NCBI GenBank assembly: GCA_020636225.1
Contig: JACJYI010000002.1
Location: 62,001 to 126,000 of the forward strand
Direction of reading: 5' to 3'
DNA: 64,000 nucleotides
Source: Lewinellaceae bacterium
Lineage (GTDB): Bacteria > Bacteroidota > Bacteroidia > Chitinophagales > Saprospiraceae
Shown here: in pieces, positions 37,601 through 46,211 of the stretch
Numbering within the stretch: the first letter of the stretch is position 1
Layout: every line of letters starts with the position of its first letter
Notes under the pieces: model-generated
The model's input: the letters and a program-made list of their open reading frames with translations, nothing else
Database searches by the model: none
Told to the model about the DNA's origin: nothing
Made by a program: the position numbers and the translations under genes

Positions 37601-37794
37601 ATGTGAAATCTGCCTGTATGACGGCTTGTCCCACGGATGCCATCACGTTCGGTGATCTGAACAATACGGAAAGCCAGCTGAACAATGATCTGGAGTCCCC
37701 ATTGGTCTATCAGGTCCTCGAAGAGGTCAATACCCGACCTTCCGTCAACTATCGGGCTCGTGTCCTCAACCGGGAAGAGTCTCTGGAAAGCTAA
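34618..37794 (+). CDS. actB: ActB: molybdopterin-oxidoreductase-like/iron-sulfur subunit of alternative complex III
   Basis: 1058 residues, a fusion of a molybdopterin-oxidoreductase-like domain (about 75-745) and an Fe-S domain (about 810-1010). The N-terminus is the extended Tat type: about 48 residues, then SSRRDFLKFLGFS (Arg51-Arg52) and a hydrophobic stretch to Cys71, which could be lipidated. The Fe-S part has four Cys clusters beginning CIGCGACTVAC (C816), CQHCDNAPCENVC, CIGTRYCANNCP and CSFC. In known complexes the molybdopterin-like domain has no cofactor. Tat export puts it on the periplasmic face next to ActA and ActC. Confidence 0.94.
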   Translation: MKQPSKEMWVSAQDLRNDPELLAAANREFPESSIVEDLGKEGTMDRLESSRRDFLKFLGFSLGAATVAASCEIPVKKAIPYVIKPDSIVPGVANYYASAYVDGGDFLSVLVKTREGRPIKIEGNALSPMTKGGTSARAQASVLSLYDTSRLQSPGSVTDGQVTPMSWEDLDKAVMAGLATGGSIRMVSRTILSPTAKAAIAAFREKYPNASLVQYDPVSCAALLDAQEMSYGVRAVPSYHFDKADVIVSFDADFLGTWISPVEYAKAYSTGRKISDVKSARMSRHYQVESFMSLTGSNADHRVMVKPSEQGAAIATLYNAIASAKGASTVTAPALNDKAKKALANVAKDLLNAQGKSLVVTGVNNLAEQVLVAKMNALLGNDGATVTFNDHSYQRQGDDKALAGLIQEMNAGSVGTLMVLDGNPAFDNAQGKAFMEAMAKVPTRIAFGGTLDETGAACTHVAPTTHLLESWGDAQPKADQVYLIQPTIAPLFPVRQWEESLLRWAQSPELDTTSDQPYYEFLKKNWERTFSSGASSFTSFWESTLHDGLLTLPGSAAGGTNNADVSSVASSLTKPSTADEIVFFESVNMGAGQHAGNPWLQEMPDPITRCVWGNYLYVPIGWDGGNDYTFFQGLEDGDRVNLEIDGQSVEVTVVHQFGLMPGTFAIAQGYGRKVVGKAGRNIGSDVQGFLNTNPAGYASSMASGVTISSRVGRDKEFACVQHHHTMGVTGADPSTGKTINVDEKTVATIGAGFQGSLVDRSIIFRGNLAELEQLEEKIHHKREEFQALNDKGLYPSYDDVYKMGHHWGMHIDLNACIGCGACTVACMAENNVPVVGKREVFRHHEMAWLRIDRYFYGEMENPNVVYQPMMCQHCDNAPCENVCPVSATNHSSEGLNQMAYNRCIGTRYCANNCPYKVRRFNWLDYTTADLFPANEPRLNGEEMPFGADNLTRMVLNPDVTVRARGVMEKCSFCVQRIQEGKLTAKKEGRALRDGDVKSACMTACPTDAITFGDLNNTESQLNNDLESPLVYQVLEEVNTRPSVNYRARVLNREESLES

Positions 37795-37821
37795 TTGCCT
37801 CAATTCAAAAGCAAGGAATAT

Positions 37822-39237
37822 ATGCACGCTCCTGTTGCACCCGTCAGGGAACCATTGATTGAAGGGCATAAGTCCTATCATAACATTACGGAGGACTTGT
37901 GTAGTCCGACCGAGAAGGCTCCCAGCCTCGCCTGGATCATCGCCTTCGTCGTATCTGTCGCGACGATGACCTTCGGGTTGTTTTCGCTGGCCTGGACGAT
38001 CTGGTTTGGTATCGGTTCCTGGAATCTGAACCGGACCATTGGCTGGGGGTATGATATCACCAACTTCGTGTGGTGGATCGGTATCGGTCACGCCGGAACA
38101 TTGATCTCTGCCATCCTGCTCCTGTTCCGTCAGAAATGGCGTACCGGAGTGAACCGGGCAGCCGAGGCCATGACCATCTTTGCGGTGGTCTGCGCAGGTA
38201 TGTTCCCGGCAACACACACAGGACGCCCATGGTTCGATTTCTTCATGTTCCCCTATCCGAATACCCGTGGCCCCTTGTGGGTCAACTTCAATTCGCCATT
38301 GTTGTGGGACTTGTTCGCGATCAGTACGTACTTCACGGTATCCCTGTTATTCTGGTATACTGGCCTGGTGCCTGATTTCGCGACGGTTCGCGACCGTGCC
38401 GTCGGATTCAGAAAGAAGATGTACAACGTCCTGTCATTCGGTTGGACCGGTTCAGCGAAGCACTGGCAACGGTGGGAATCACTTTCCCTTGTCCTGGCTG
38501 GTTTGGCAACGCCTCTCGTACTGTCAGTGCATACCATTGTGAGCTTTGACTTTGCCACGTCGGTGATCCCGGGATGGCACACCACCATCTTTCCTCCCTA
38601 TTTCGTAGCCGGAGCGATCTTCTCAGGTTTTGCCATGGTGCAAACCCTGATGATCATCACCCGGAAGATCCTGAACCTGCAGCAGTACATTACCATCAAC
38701 CATATCGAGTCGATGAACAAGGTGATCCTGCTGACAGGAACCATTGTTGGCGTCGCCTATCTCACCGAGTTATTCATTGCCTGGTATTCCGGGTACCTCT
38801 ATGAGCAGTTCGCATTCTTTAACAGGGCGATGGGGATCTACTGGTGGTCGTATTTCGGTATGATGGCCTGTAATGTGTTGTCCCCACAGATCTTCTGGGT
38901 CAAGAAGTATCGCCGTTCCATCTACATCACCTTCCTGATGTCCATTTTTGTCAACATCGGCATGTGGTTTGAGCGGTTTGTGATCATTGCCACCACCCTG
39001 GCCAGGGATTATCTGCCCTCGAGCTGGAGTTACTATACACCCACCTGGGTGGAAATTGGGATCTATGTCGGTACGCTCGGTATCTTCTTTACACTTTACC
39101 TGCTCTTCACCCGACTGGCTCCGGTCGTTGCCGTGGCGGAGGTCAAGCATATCCTGAAAACTGCGGGTGATCAGTATATCAAGCAGCGCGCTACGGACAA
39201 TCATGCATCCGAAGTCGTTAAAGAATCCAACCATTAA
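37822..39237 (+). CDS. actC: ActC: NrfD-type quinol-binding membrane subunit of alternative complex III
   Basis: 471 residues from the ATG at 37822; a TTG directly after the actB stop (37795) would add nine residues and is less likely. About ten membrane helices are visible. NrfD/PsrC-family features include WWIGIGHAGTLISAILLLF in an early helix pair, FPATHTGRPWF and NMMAC-like turns. ActC binds menaquinol at the membrane and passes electrons to the ActB Fe-S clusters. It lies between actB and actD in the standard order. Confidence 0.94.
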   Translation: MHAPVAPVREPLIEGHKSYHNITEDLCSPTEKAPSLAWIIAFVVSVATMTFGLFSLAWTIWFGIGSWNLNRTIGWGYDITNFVWWIGIGHAGTLISAILLLFRQKWRTGVNRAAEAMTIFAVVCAGMFPATHTGRPWFDFFMFPYPNTRGPLWVNFNSPLLWDLFAISTYFTVSLLFWYTGLVPDFATVRDRAVGFRKKMYNVLSFGWTGSAKHWQRWESLSLVLAGLATPLVLSVHTIVSFDFATSVIPGWHTTIFPPYFVAGAIFSGFAMVQTLMIITRKILNLQQYITINHIESMNKVILLTGTIVGVAYLTELFIAWYSGYLYEQFAFFNRAMGIYWWSYFGMMACNVLSPQIFWVKKYRRSIYITFLMSIFVNIGMWFERFVIIATTLARDYLPSSWSYYTPTWVEIGIYVGTLGIFFTLYLLFTRLAPVVAVAEVKHILKTAGDQYIKQRATDNHASEVVKESNH

Positions 39238-39249
39238 TTGCCGGAAACA

Positions 39250-39771
39250 ATGAGTCAACACACAAAGGAAGTTTTTTACGGCCTGTACAATGACGAAGAG
39301 GATCTCCTCCATGCAATTGAGGAGGCCAATGCCCAGCATCTGGAGATCATGGATGTGTATACCCCATTCCCGGTACATGGCCTGGACAAGGTGATGCATC
39401 TGGAAGAATCCCGGTTGCATATCGCTGGATTTGTCTTCGGGGCCCTGGGTACCATGACGGCTTTCGGGTTCATGACCTGGGTCTTTACGCGCGACTGGCC
39501 GATCATTTTCGGTGGTAAGCCGTACTGGTCAGTTCCAGCCTTCATTCCCATTACATTCGAGTTGACCGTTCTGTTTGCGGCGATCGGTATGGTGGTTTCC
39601 TTCTATACGGTTTGTGGACTGGGCCCTGGTGTCAGCAATCCAATCCTGGATGAGCGGATCACCGATGACAAGTTCTGCATCGCTTTTGAAACCGACAAGG
39701 CTGATCTGGATGCGCTGAAAGCTTTCTTCAGCAAGACAGGAGCCGGAGAAGTACATACCAAAACGATTTAA
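39250..39771 (+). CDS. actD: ActD: DUF3341 membrane subunit of alternative complex III
   Basis: 173 residues from the ATG at 39250. An N-terminal soluble DUF3341-type domain (YGLYNDEEDLLHAIEEA, then VYTPFPVHGLDKVM) is followed by two membrane helices (about 55-80 and 95-120) and a C-terminal segment with DDKFCIAFE. ActD is a structural subunit of the complex without cofactors. An in-frame TTG at 39238 is a possible alternative start. The gene order actC-actD-actE is the usual one. Confidence 0.93.
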   Translation: MSQHTKEVFYGLYNDEEDLLHAIEEANAQHLEIMDVYTPFPVHGLDKVMHLEESRLHIAGFVFGALGTMTAFGFMTWVFTRDWPIIFGGKPYWSVPAFIPITFELTVLFAAIGMVVSFYTVCGLGPGVSNPILDERITDDKFCIAFETDKADLDALKAFFSKTGAGEVHTKTI

Positions 39772-39782
39772 ATCCTGGCTTC

Positions 39783-40553
39783 ATGCTTACGAATATATTC
39801 TTCCGAATCGAGTCCTTTGTCTTGCTGGGTGCGGCCTGCCTTGTCCTGGGCACGTCCTGTTCTCCGGCGAGTGGAGATGAAACTGGTCATGAGTTCATCC
39901 CGGATATGGCGCATCCGGTTTCCTATGAAGCCAACCTTTACGCCAATTACGGCCTGAATTCCTGGGATGATGAAAGTGTCATCAGCCGTCGGGTGTTGAG
40001 CCAACCGCGCAATCCGGTAGCTGGTACGATTGCCCGGGGGTATGCCGGCACACGTTCGGACAATGCCCTTGTCCTGGATGGAGAGATGAATGCCAATGCG
40101 ATTTCCACTCCTCCCAACGGTTCTGTTCCTTATCACTATGTCGATACAGAGGACGACCGCTTGCGGGCCATGGCCGAGATCACCACGAATCCCTTCCCCA
40201 TTACAGCCAAGGGCCTGGAGAAGGGGAAGGAACTCTATGTCATCTATTGCGGGATCTGCCATGGCGATAAGGCTGATGGTGCGGGTTATCTCGTACGGGA
40301 TGACGGTGGCGTTTATCCGGCACAGCCAGCCAACCTGGTTTCAGAAGAGTTTACCGCGGCCTCCGAAGGCAGGTTCTACCATGCGATCATGTATGGCAAG
40401 AATGTGATGGGGGGCTACAGCGACAAGTTGAGCTATGAGGAGCGTTGGGATGTGATCCATTATATCCGGTCACTCCAGGCGGCCAATCAGGGCAAGACCT
40501 ATGCCCCGGAAGCACCTGTTGAAGCTCCGGATGATCCAAATGCAGGCTCCTAG
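39783..40553 (+). CDS. actE: ActE: monoheme cytochrome c subunit of alternative complex III
   Basis: 256 residues. A hydrophobic leader ends in LGTSC, and Cys26 is a likely lipid-attachment site. One heme site CGICH (C156-x2-C159-H160) opens a class I cytochrome domain, with the distal Met probably in the IMYGKNVMGGYSDKL segment. ActE receives electrons from ActA and passes them on to the terminal oxidase. The tail is acidic and Pro-rich (APEAPVEAPDDP). It follows actD by 11 bp. Confidence 0.93.
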   Translation: MLTNIFFRIESFVLLGAACLVLGTSCSPASGDETGHEFIPDMAHPVSYEANLYANYGLNSWDDESVISRRVLSQPRNPVAGTIARGYAGTRSDNALVLDGEMNANAISTPPNGSVPYHYVDTEDDRLRAMAEITTNPFPITAKGLEKGKELYVIYCGICHGDKADGAGYLVRDDGGVYPAQPANLVSEEFTAASEGRFYHAIMYGKNVMGGYSDKLSYEERWDVIHYIRSLQAANQGKTYAPEAPVEAPDDPNAGS

Positions 40554-40615
40554 TAGCCGCGATGTTTGAATGACGAAATACTACACACGCAATATCTTCT
40601 AATTCACAGTAGGAA

Positions 40616-41899
40616 ATGATGAGCGGAGACCATACTTTTTCAATGACCGGCCGGGAACGCAATGTCCTCTTTGGCTTTATGGGTCTGGGACTTCTGTGTA
40701 TCGTACTGACATTTTTCGGTGACGATGCGGTCCATTCACGCTTTTGGTCAAATTACCTGATCAATGCCGTGTTCTTCACAGGAGTATCCTTTGTGGCCCT
40801 GTTTATTTTGGCTGCCTTTACTACTGCCTACACAGGCTGGTATATCGTGGTCAAGCGGATATGGGAAGGCTATGCTCAGTTTCTGATCGTGGGGATCATC
40901 CTGATGCTGGTGTTGATCATCGGGCTTTGGGGCCACTTTCACCACCTGTACCACTGGGCGGATGAAGAAGCTGTCGCCGCAGACCCGGTCCTGCTGGGCA
41001 AATCGGGTTTCCTCAACAAATACTGGTATACGTTTGGCACCTTGATCATTCTGGGTACCTGGTATTTTGCCTTTGCCCGTCCCATGCGCAAGCTTTCCTT
41101 GCGTGAAGATGTTGAAGGTCATGATGCGAACTATTCGCTGTACCGCAAGTACAAGTGGTTCTCCGCTGTATTCCTTCCGATCGGTGCCTTTACCAGTGCC
41201 GCCATGATCTGGCAGTGGGTGATGTCTGTGGATGCACATTGGTACAGTACCATGTTTGCCTGGTATACGACGGCAAGCTGGTTCGTCGCCTGTATGGCGA
41301 TCACCATCATGCTGGTGTTGTACCTCAAGGGAAGGGGTGCATTGCCTTTCGTCACGACAGAACACTTGCACGACCTGGGCAAGTATCTTTTTGCATTCAG
41401 TATTTTCTGGACCTATCTGTGGTTCTCCCAGTATATGTTGATCTGGTATGCAAACGTCGGTGAAGAGACAACCTACTTCCATACACGGATCAATGAATAC
41501 CCGGTCCTGTTTTACGGCAACCTGGTGCTCAACTTTGTGGTTCCCTTCTTTGTTCTGATGCGAAATGACACAAAGCGGAAAGCAGGTACCCTGTTCTTTG
41601 TCGCCCTGGTCGTTCTACTGGGTCGTTTCCTGGATTTTTTCCAGATGGTCAAGCCCGGTGTCCTGCATACAACACATGAGGCACTTGCCCATTCCGGTGA
41701 AGCTGCTGCGACCGAAGCAGGTCATCATGCCAGCCACTTCACAGCCGGGTTTACGATTCCCGGATTGCTGGAGATCGGTACATTCTTCGGGTTCCTGGCC
41801 CTCTTCATTTTCTTTGTATTCAAGCAGTTGGAAAAGGCACCTCTTCTTCCGAAGAATGATCCCTATCTCGCAGAAAGTCTACATCATCACGTACAATAA
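40616..41899 (+). CDS. actF: ActF: second NrfD-like membrane subunit of alternative complex III
   Basis: 427 residues with about ten membrane helices. It is related to ActC and family-typical of the second quinol-oxidoreductase membrane subunit. Conserved stretches include WADEEAVAADP, SVDAHWYSTMFAWYT and YFHTRINEYP. Two adjacent ATG codons (40616 and 40619) can serve as start. A 62-bp gap precedes it, the longest between act genes after the start of the operon. ActF forms a heterodimer-like membrane base with ActC. Confidence 0.93.
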   Translation: MMSGDHTFSMTGRERNVLFGFMGLGLLCIVLTFFGDDAVHSRFWSNYLINAVFFTGVSFVALFILAAFTTAYTGWYIVVKRIWEGYAQFLIVGIILMLVLIIGLWGHFHHLYHWADEEAVAADPVLLGKSGFLNKYWYTFGTLIILGTWYFAFARPMRKLSLREDVEGHDANYSLYRKYKWFSAVFLPIGAFTSAAMIWQWVMSVDAHWYSTMFAWYTTASWFVACMAITIMLVLYLKGRGALPFVTTEHLHDLGKYLFAFSIFWTYLWFSQYMLIWYANVGEETTYFHTRINEYPVLFYGNLVLNFVVPFFVLMRNDTKRKAGTLFFVALVVLLGRFLDFFQMVKPGVLHTTHEALAHSGEAAATEAGHHASHFTAGFTIPGLLEIGTFFGFLALFIFFVFKQLEKAPLLPKNDPYLAESLHHHVQ

Positions 41900-41908
41900 T
41901 TTACCCCA

Positions 41909-43405
41909 ATGACGGCATTGTTGATACTCATCTGTCTTGTATTGATCACCATTGTGGTGATTCAGATTGGCAAGGTGACCGAATTGGCCTCCTCCATCCG
42001 GGGAGAAGAAGATGCGCAATATGAAGTCAACCGCTGGAGCGGGGTGATGTCCATTGTGTTTCTGGTGGTCTTCCTGGTCGGATGTATTTATTCGGCTGCC
42101 TATTACAAGAACTATATGCTGGGGTATGGTCCTCATGCATCCGCTTCTGCTCATGGGAGCTCGATCGATTTCCTGTTTGCGACCACCCTGTTCTTTACCG
42201 GGATCGTATTTGTGATCACACACATAGCCCTGTTCTATTTTGCTTACAAGTACCAGGGTAGGAAGGGCAGGAAGGCCGAGTTCATTTCCCACAACAACAA
42301 GTTGGAAGTGATCTGGACCGTCGTGCCGGCCATCGTCATGACCCTTCTTGTGATCAGTGGCCTGGACGCATGGAACGAGATCATGCCGGATGTCGCCGAT
42401 GATGAGGATTATATCGAGATCGAAGCGACGGGTGTCCAGTTCAACTGGCTGCTGCGTTACCCTGGTCCGGACAACATGCTGGGTACCCGGGATTTCAAGA
42501 TGATCACCGGTGTCAACCCGCTCGGCCAGGATTGGACCGATCCCAAGAACCATGATGACCTGCAGCCTAGTGAGATTGTTCTTCCGGTTGGCAAGAAGGT
42601 GCGCGTTCGGATTACGGCCAGGGATGTCCTGCACAATTTCTATTTGCCCCACTTCCGGGTGAAGATGGATGCCGTGCCCGGGATTCCGACCTACTTCATT
42701 TTCACGCCGACGAAAACGACGGCTGAATATCGCCAGGAACTCAGCAATTACCCGGAGTATCAGGTGCCTGCCGATCCGGAGGATCCGGAGGGCCCTCAGC
42801 GCTGGGAGACCTTTGAGTATGAACTGGCCTGTGCTGAACTCTGTGGACAAGGGCATTTCAGTATGCGTCGCGTGGTGAAGATCGTTTCTGAGGCCGAGTA
42901 TGAAACCTGGTTGTCTCAACAGGGATCCTATTATCTTGACAATATCCGCAATGGAGACGAAGACCCTCTGAAAGGTCAACTTCTTGACGTGGAGATCAAT
43001 CGGCATAATGAGGAGTTTTCCGCCGCCTTCAAAGCTGCGCTCAATGCTCCTGATACAGTAGAACGAATCGTTCGATTGAACTATGTCCAGTTTGAAACCG
43101 GTTCCTCGACGTTGACCGCTGACAGCAAATATGAATTGGCGAACTTGGTCAAGGTCATGAACGAGAATCCATCCATGTCCATCGAAATAGCCGGACATAC
43201 CGATGATGTGGGAGATGCAGCATCCAACATGAGCCTGTCTCAATCCCGGGCTGGTGTCGTCGCGGATTATCTCCGTGAACAGGGCATTGCCAGCGAGCGT
43301 TATATCGCGCGAGGCTATGGACAGAATCGCCCGATTGTTCCGAACGATTCGGATGAGAATCGCGCTCAGAACAGGCGGACCGAGTTTAGAATCCTTTCGA
43401 AGTAA
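41909..43405 (+). CDS. coxB: Cytochrome c oxidase subunit II fused to an OmpA-type peptidoglycan-binding domain
   Basis: 498 residues. Two N-terminal membrane helices follow a short lead (about 1-20), with further helices near 45-65 and 85-150. The cupredoxin domain has an intact CuA site: His242, Cys308, Glu310, Cys312, His316 and Met319 (CAELCGQGHFSM). After a linker (about 330-390), residues 390-498 are an OmpA-C domain: VQFETGSSTL, GHTDDVGD, LSQSRAGVVADYL, RGYGQNRPI, NRRTEF. Asp432 and Arg447 have the 15-residue spacing of the peptidoglycan-binding Asp/Arg pair in OmpA. Both domains would be periplasmic, so topology fits. caa3-type oxidases usually carry a cytochrome c domain in this position. 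Confidence 0.93.
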   Translation: MTALLILICLVLITIVVIQIGKVTELASSIRGEEDAQYEVNRWSGVMSIVFLVVFLVGCIYSAAYYKNYMLGYGPHASASAHGSSIDFLFATTLFFTGIVFVITHIALFYFAYKYQGRKGRKAEFISHNNKLEVIWTVVPAIVMTLLVISGLDAWNEIMPDVADDEDYIEIEATGVQFNWLLRYPGPDNMLGTRDFKMITGVNPLGQDWTDPKNHDDLQPSEIVLPVGKKVRVRITARDVLHNFYLPHFRVKMDAVPGIPTYFIFTPTKTTAEYRQELSNYPEYQVPADPEDPEGPQRWETFEYELACAELCGQGHFSMRRVVKIVSEAEYETWLSQQGSYYLDNIRNGDEDPLKGQLLDVEINRHNEEFSAAFKAALNAPDTVERIVRLNYVQFETGSSTLTADSKYELANLVKVMNENPSMSIEIAGHTDDVGDAASNMSLSQSRAGVVADYLREQGIASERYIARGYGQNRPIVPNDSDENRAQNRRTEFRILSK

Positions 43406-43424
43406 TTGTTGAACATTTCGACTT

Positions 43425-45269
43425 ATGGCAAATACCAGAGTTTACGACGAAGATGTGTTGATCGAAACCAACGGGTTTGAGGATCATTTTCATGAGCACC
43501 ACCATGGTGACAAGTACCAGACCAGTTTCCTGACGCATTATATTTTCAGCCAGGATCACAAGATCATTGCACGTCAGTTCCTGATCACCGGAATGTTCTG
43601 GGGTCTTGTCGGGGCCATGATGTCCGTGATCTTTCGTCTGCAGCTTGGCTTTCCCGAGGAGAGCATGGCCTGGATCAAGCCCCTGTTAGGGAAATGGATC
43701 ACCGTCAATGAAGAAGGCTTCGGCACATTGGCACCTGAGTTCTATTACGCTCTGGTGACCATGCACGGGACGATCCTGGTCTTTTTTGTGTTGACCGCTG
43801 GATTGTCAGGGACCTTTTCCAACCTGTTGATTCCTTTCCAGGTTGGGGCTCGCGACATGGCTTCTCCATTGTTGAACATGTTCTCCTACTGGTTCTTCTT
43901 CCTGGCGGGAGTCGTGATGTTCTTCTCCCTGTTCCTCAGTACCGGCCCGTTTGCCGGAGGTTGGACAGCCTATCCTCCGCTCAGTGTCCTGCCTCAGGCA
44001 TCCAGTGGCTCCGGGGCGGGGATGACCTTGTGGACGTTGAGTCTGGTCCTGTTTGTCGTGTCCGTATTGCTGGGTGGTATCAACTATGTGACCACCGTGT
44101 TGAACATGCGGACCAAAGGGATGAGCATGTGGCGTATGCCGTTGACCATCTGGGCCTTCTTTATTACGGCCATTCTCGGTATCCTGTCCTTCCCTGTATT
44201 GGCAGCAGGATTCTTCCTGTTGATGTGCGACCGGACGCTGGGTACCAGTTTCTATATCAGTGAGATTTTCGTTGGTGGTCAGGCCCTGGAGAATGTCGGG
44301 GGTAGTCCGATCCTGTATCAGCACCTGTTCTGGTTCCTGGGTCACCCTGAAGTGTACATTATCATTCTGCCGGCCATGGGGCTGGTTTCCGAGGTGTTGT
44401 CGGTTCATGCCCGTAAGCCGATCTTCGGATACAAGGCCATGGTCTTTTCCATGCTGGCCATCGGGTTCCTGTCCTTCATTGTGTGGGCACACCATATGTT
44501 CATGTCGGGCGTCAATCCATTCCTGTCCAACTTCTTTGTGGTCTTTACCCTGATCATTGCCGTTCCATCGGCTGTGAAGGTGTTCAACTGGATCACCACA
44601 CTCTATAAAGGGAATATCCGGTTCAATTCTGCGAGCTTGTTCGCGATCGGTTTTGTGTCCATGTTCATCTCTGGTGGATTGACAGGTATTTTCCTGGGCA
44701 ACTCTACGTTGGACATTCAATTGCACGATACCTACTTTGTCGTCGCTCACTTCCACATCGTGATGGGAGTGGCAGCCTTCTTTGGCATGTTTGCCGGAGT
44801 ATATCACTGGTTCCCCCGTATGTTCGGCCGGTTCATGAATGAGACGATGGGTCGGGTGCATTTCTGGGGAACATTGATCGGTGCCTATGCCGTATTCTGG
44901 CCGATGCACTACCTGGGGATGGCCGGCGTACCACGCCGCTATTACAGCTTTGACAACTTTGACACATTTGCGCATTTTGACGGGATGAACAAATTCATCA
45001 CCATTGCAGCTATGGTTGTCTTTGCCCTGCAGGTCTTGTTCGTGGTCAATTTCTTCTACAGCATCTTCAAGGGGCGTGTCCAGAAGACCAAGAATCCCTG
45101 GGGTGCTACGACGTTGGAATGGACCGCACCGATCGATGCCCCTCACGGCAACTGGCCTGGAAAGATTCCTGCGGTTCATCGCTGGCCTTATGATTATGGT
45201 AAGGATGGTGAAGACTTCATTCCGCAGATCGTTCCACTGGCGGAAGGAGAGAAGGACCAGGGTCACTAA
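43425..45269 (+). CDS. coxA: Cytochrome c oxidase subunit I (A-type heme-copper oxidase)
   Basis: 614 residues with twelve or more membrane helices. Metal-site motifs are intact: the low-spin heme His in MHGTILVFF, the CuB His and cross-linked Tyr in LGHPEVYIIILPAMG, the CuB His pair in WAHHMFMSG, and the two heme His in VVAHFHIVMG. The Glu in GHPEV marks an A1-type D-channel. An N-terminal His-rich segment (EDHFHEHHHGD) precedes the first helix. It reduces O2 to water and pumps protons, using electrons from CoxB. Confidence 0.97.
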   Translation: MANTRVYDEDVLIETNGFEDHFHEHHHGDKYQTSFLTHYIFSQDHKIIARQFLITGMFWGLVGAMMSVIFRLQLGFPEESMAWIKPLLGKWITVNEEGFGTLAPEFYYALVTMHGTILVFFVLTAGLSGTFSNLLIPFQVGARDMASPLLNMFSYWFFFLAGVVMFFSLFLSTGPFAGGWTAYPPLSVLPQASSGSGAGMTLWTLSLVLFVVSVLLGGINYVTTVLNMRTKGMSMWRMPLTIWAFFITAILGILSFPVLAAGFFLLMCDRTLGTSFYISEIFVGGQALENVGGSPILYQHLFWFLGHPEVYIIILPAMGLVSEVLSVHARKPIFGYKAMVFSMLAIGFLSFIVWAHHMFMSGVNPFLSNFFVVFTLIIAVPSAVKVFNWITTLYKGNIRFNSASLFAIGFVSMFISGGLTGIFLGNSTLDIQLHDTYFVVAHFHIVMGVAAFFGMFAGVYHWFPRMFGRFMNETMGRVHFWGTLIGAYAVFWPMHYLGMAGVPRRYYSFDNFDTFAHFDGMNKFITIAAMVVFALQVLFVVNFFYSIFKGRVQKTKNPWGATTLEWTAPIDAPHGNWPGKIPAVHRWPYDYGKDGEDFIPQIVPLAEGEKDQGH

Positions 45270-45317
45270 CCTGATCGGTTCCAGTAACTAACCTGATTGA
45301 CGCGATACCCATATATT

Positions 45318-46211
45318 ATGGAGTTTACTCTTCAAGCTGTTCATCTGATTCGTGCCAGGCTCGCTGACTATGCGGTGCTGGTCAAGTTTCGGTTGACATT
45401 GCTCGTTGTATTCTCTTCCGTCTTTGGATACTTGCTGGGTGCAGAGGCCATCCAGGGAAGCGTATTGCTTCTGGTGGTGGTCGGAGGGTTGTTCGTGACC
45501 TTTGCCGCCAATAGCATGAATCAGGTGCTGGAAAAGGAGTACGACCGCTTGATGGTTCGGACCCAGAATCGCCCTCTGGTCACAGGAAGGATCAGTGTCC
45601 CGGAAGCGGTTCTCTTTTCCGGATTGAGCTGTTTGATTGGTATTACCGCTCTCGCTGCAATCAACGCCTGGGCCGCTTTATTTGGGATGATCTCTTTCTT
45701 GTTGTATGCTTTTGTATACACGCCACTAAAGCGTATTCATCCGATTGCCGTGCTGGTCGGGGCCATTCCTGGTGCCATGCCGGTCTTCATCGGTTGGGTC
45801 AGTGGTACGGGATACCTGGCTCAGGAAGGCTTACTATTATTTTCCTTGCAGTTCTTCTGGCAGTTTCCACACTTTTGGGCTATCGCCTGGTTGGGACATG
45901 ACGATTACAGTCGTGCAGGGTTCAAAATGCTACCAGAATCATCTGGTCAGCCTACTCGTGAAACAGCACGCCAATCGCTGATCTATGCCAGTATGTTGGT
46001 GCTGTTGCCTGTCATGATGTTTGCTTTCGGGCATACGGGGTGGATCGGGTTGATCATCCTGGTGCTGCTGGGCTTGCATTATACCCGCGCCGGCTACCTG
46101 TTTTACAGGGGGCTGGATGATGGCTATGCCCGTCGCTTGCTATATGCATCATTTTTTTACCTGCCGATTGCTCTGATCGGACTGTTCGTTGATCAATGGA
46201 TACTGGGATGA
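45318..46211 (+). CDS. ctaB: Protoheme IX farnesyltransferase (heme O synthase)
   Basis: 297 residues from the ATG at 45318; a TTG at 45297 in the same frame is less likely. UbiA-superfamily membrane prenyltransferase with the motif NSMNQVLEKEYDRLMVRTQNRPL and the second Asp-rich loop HDDYSRAGFKMLP. About eight membrane helices are visible. It farnesylates heme B to heme O for the oxidase. The heme A synthase CtaA is not in the window. The stop TGA overlaps the next ATG (46208-46211). Confidence 0.95.
   Translation: MEFTLQAVHLIRARLADYAVLVKFRLTLLVVFSSVFGYLLGAEAIQGSVLLLVVVGGLFVTFAANSMNQVLEKEYDRLMVRTQNRPLVTGRISVPEAVLFSGLSCLIGITALAAINAWAALFGMISFLLYAFVYTPLKRIHPIAVLVGAIPGAMPVFIGWVSGTGYLAQEGLLLFSLQFFWQFPHFWAIAWLGHDDYSRAGFKMLPESSGQPTRETARQSLIYASMLVLLPVMMFAFGHTGWIGLIILVLLGLHYTRAGYLFYRGLDDGYARRLLYASFFYLPIALIGLFVDQWILG

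Noticed and set aside
36898..38217. 439-codon open frame on the - strand
   Set aside because: Antisense to actB and actC, which have clear family matches; no recognisable domain in the reverse frame.
41879..43243. 454-codon open frame on the - strand
   Set aside because: Antisense to coxB, whose CuA and OmpA motifs show the + strand to be the real frame.
43806..45266. 486-codon open frame on the - strand
   Set aside because: It is antisense to coxA over its whole length and is rich in His, Gln and Arg as expected from reversed membrane-protein codons.
37795..45320. TTG starts at 37795, 39238 and 45297 for actC, actD and ctaB
   Set aside because: Each has an ATG 12-27 bp downstream in the same frame that fits the family start better; TTG was kept only as an alternative.
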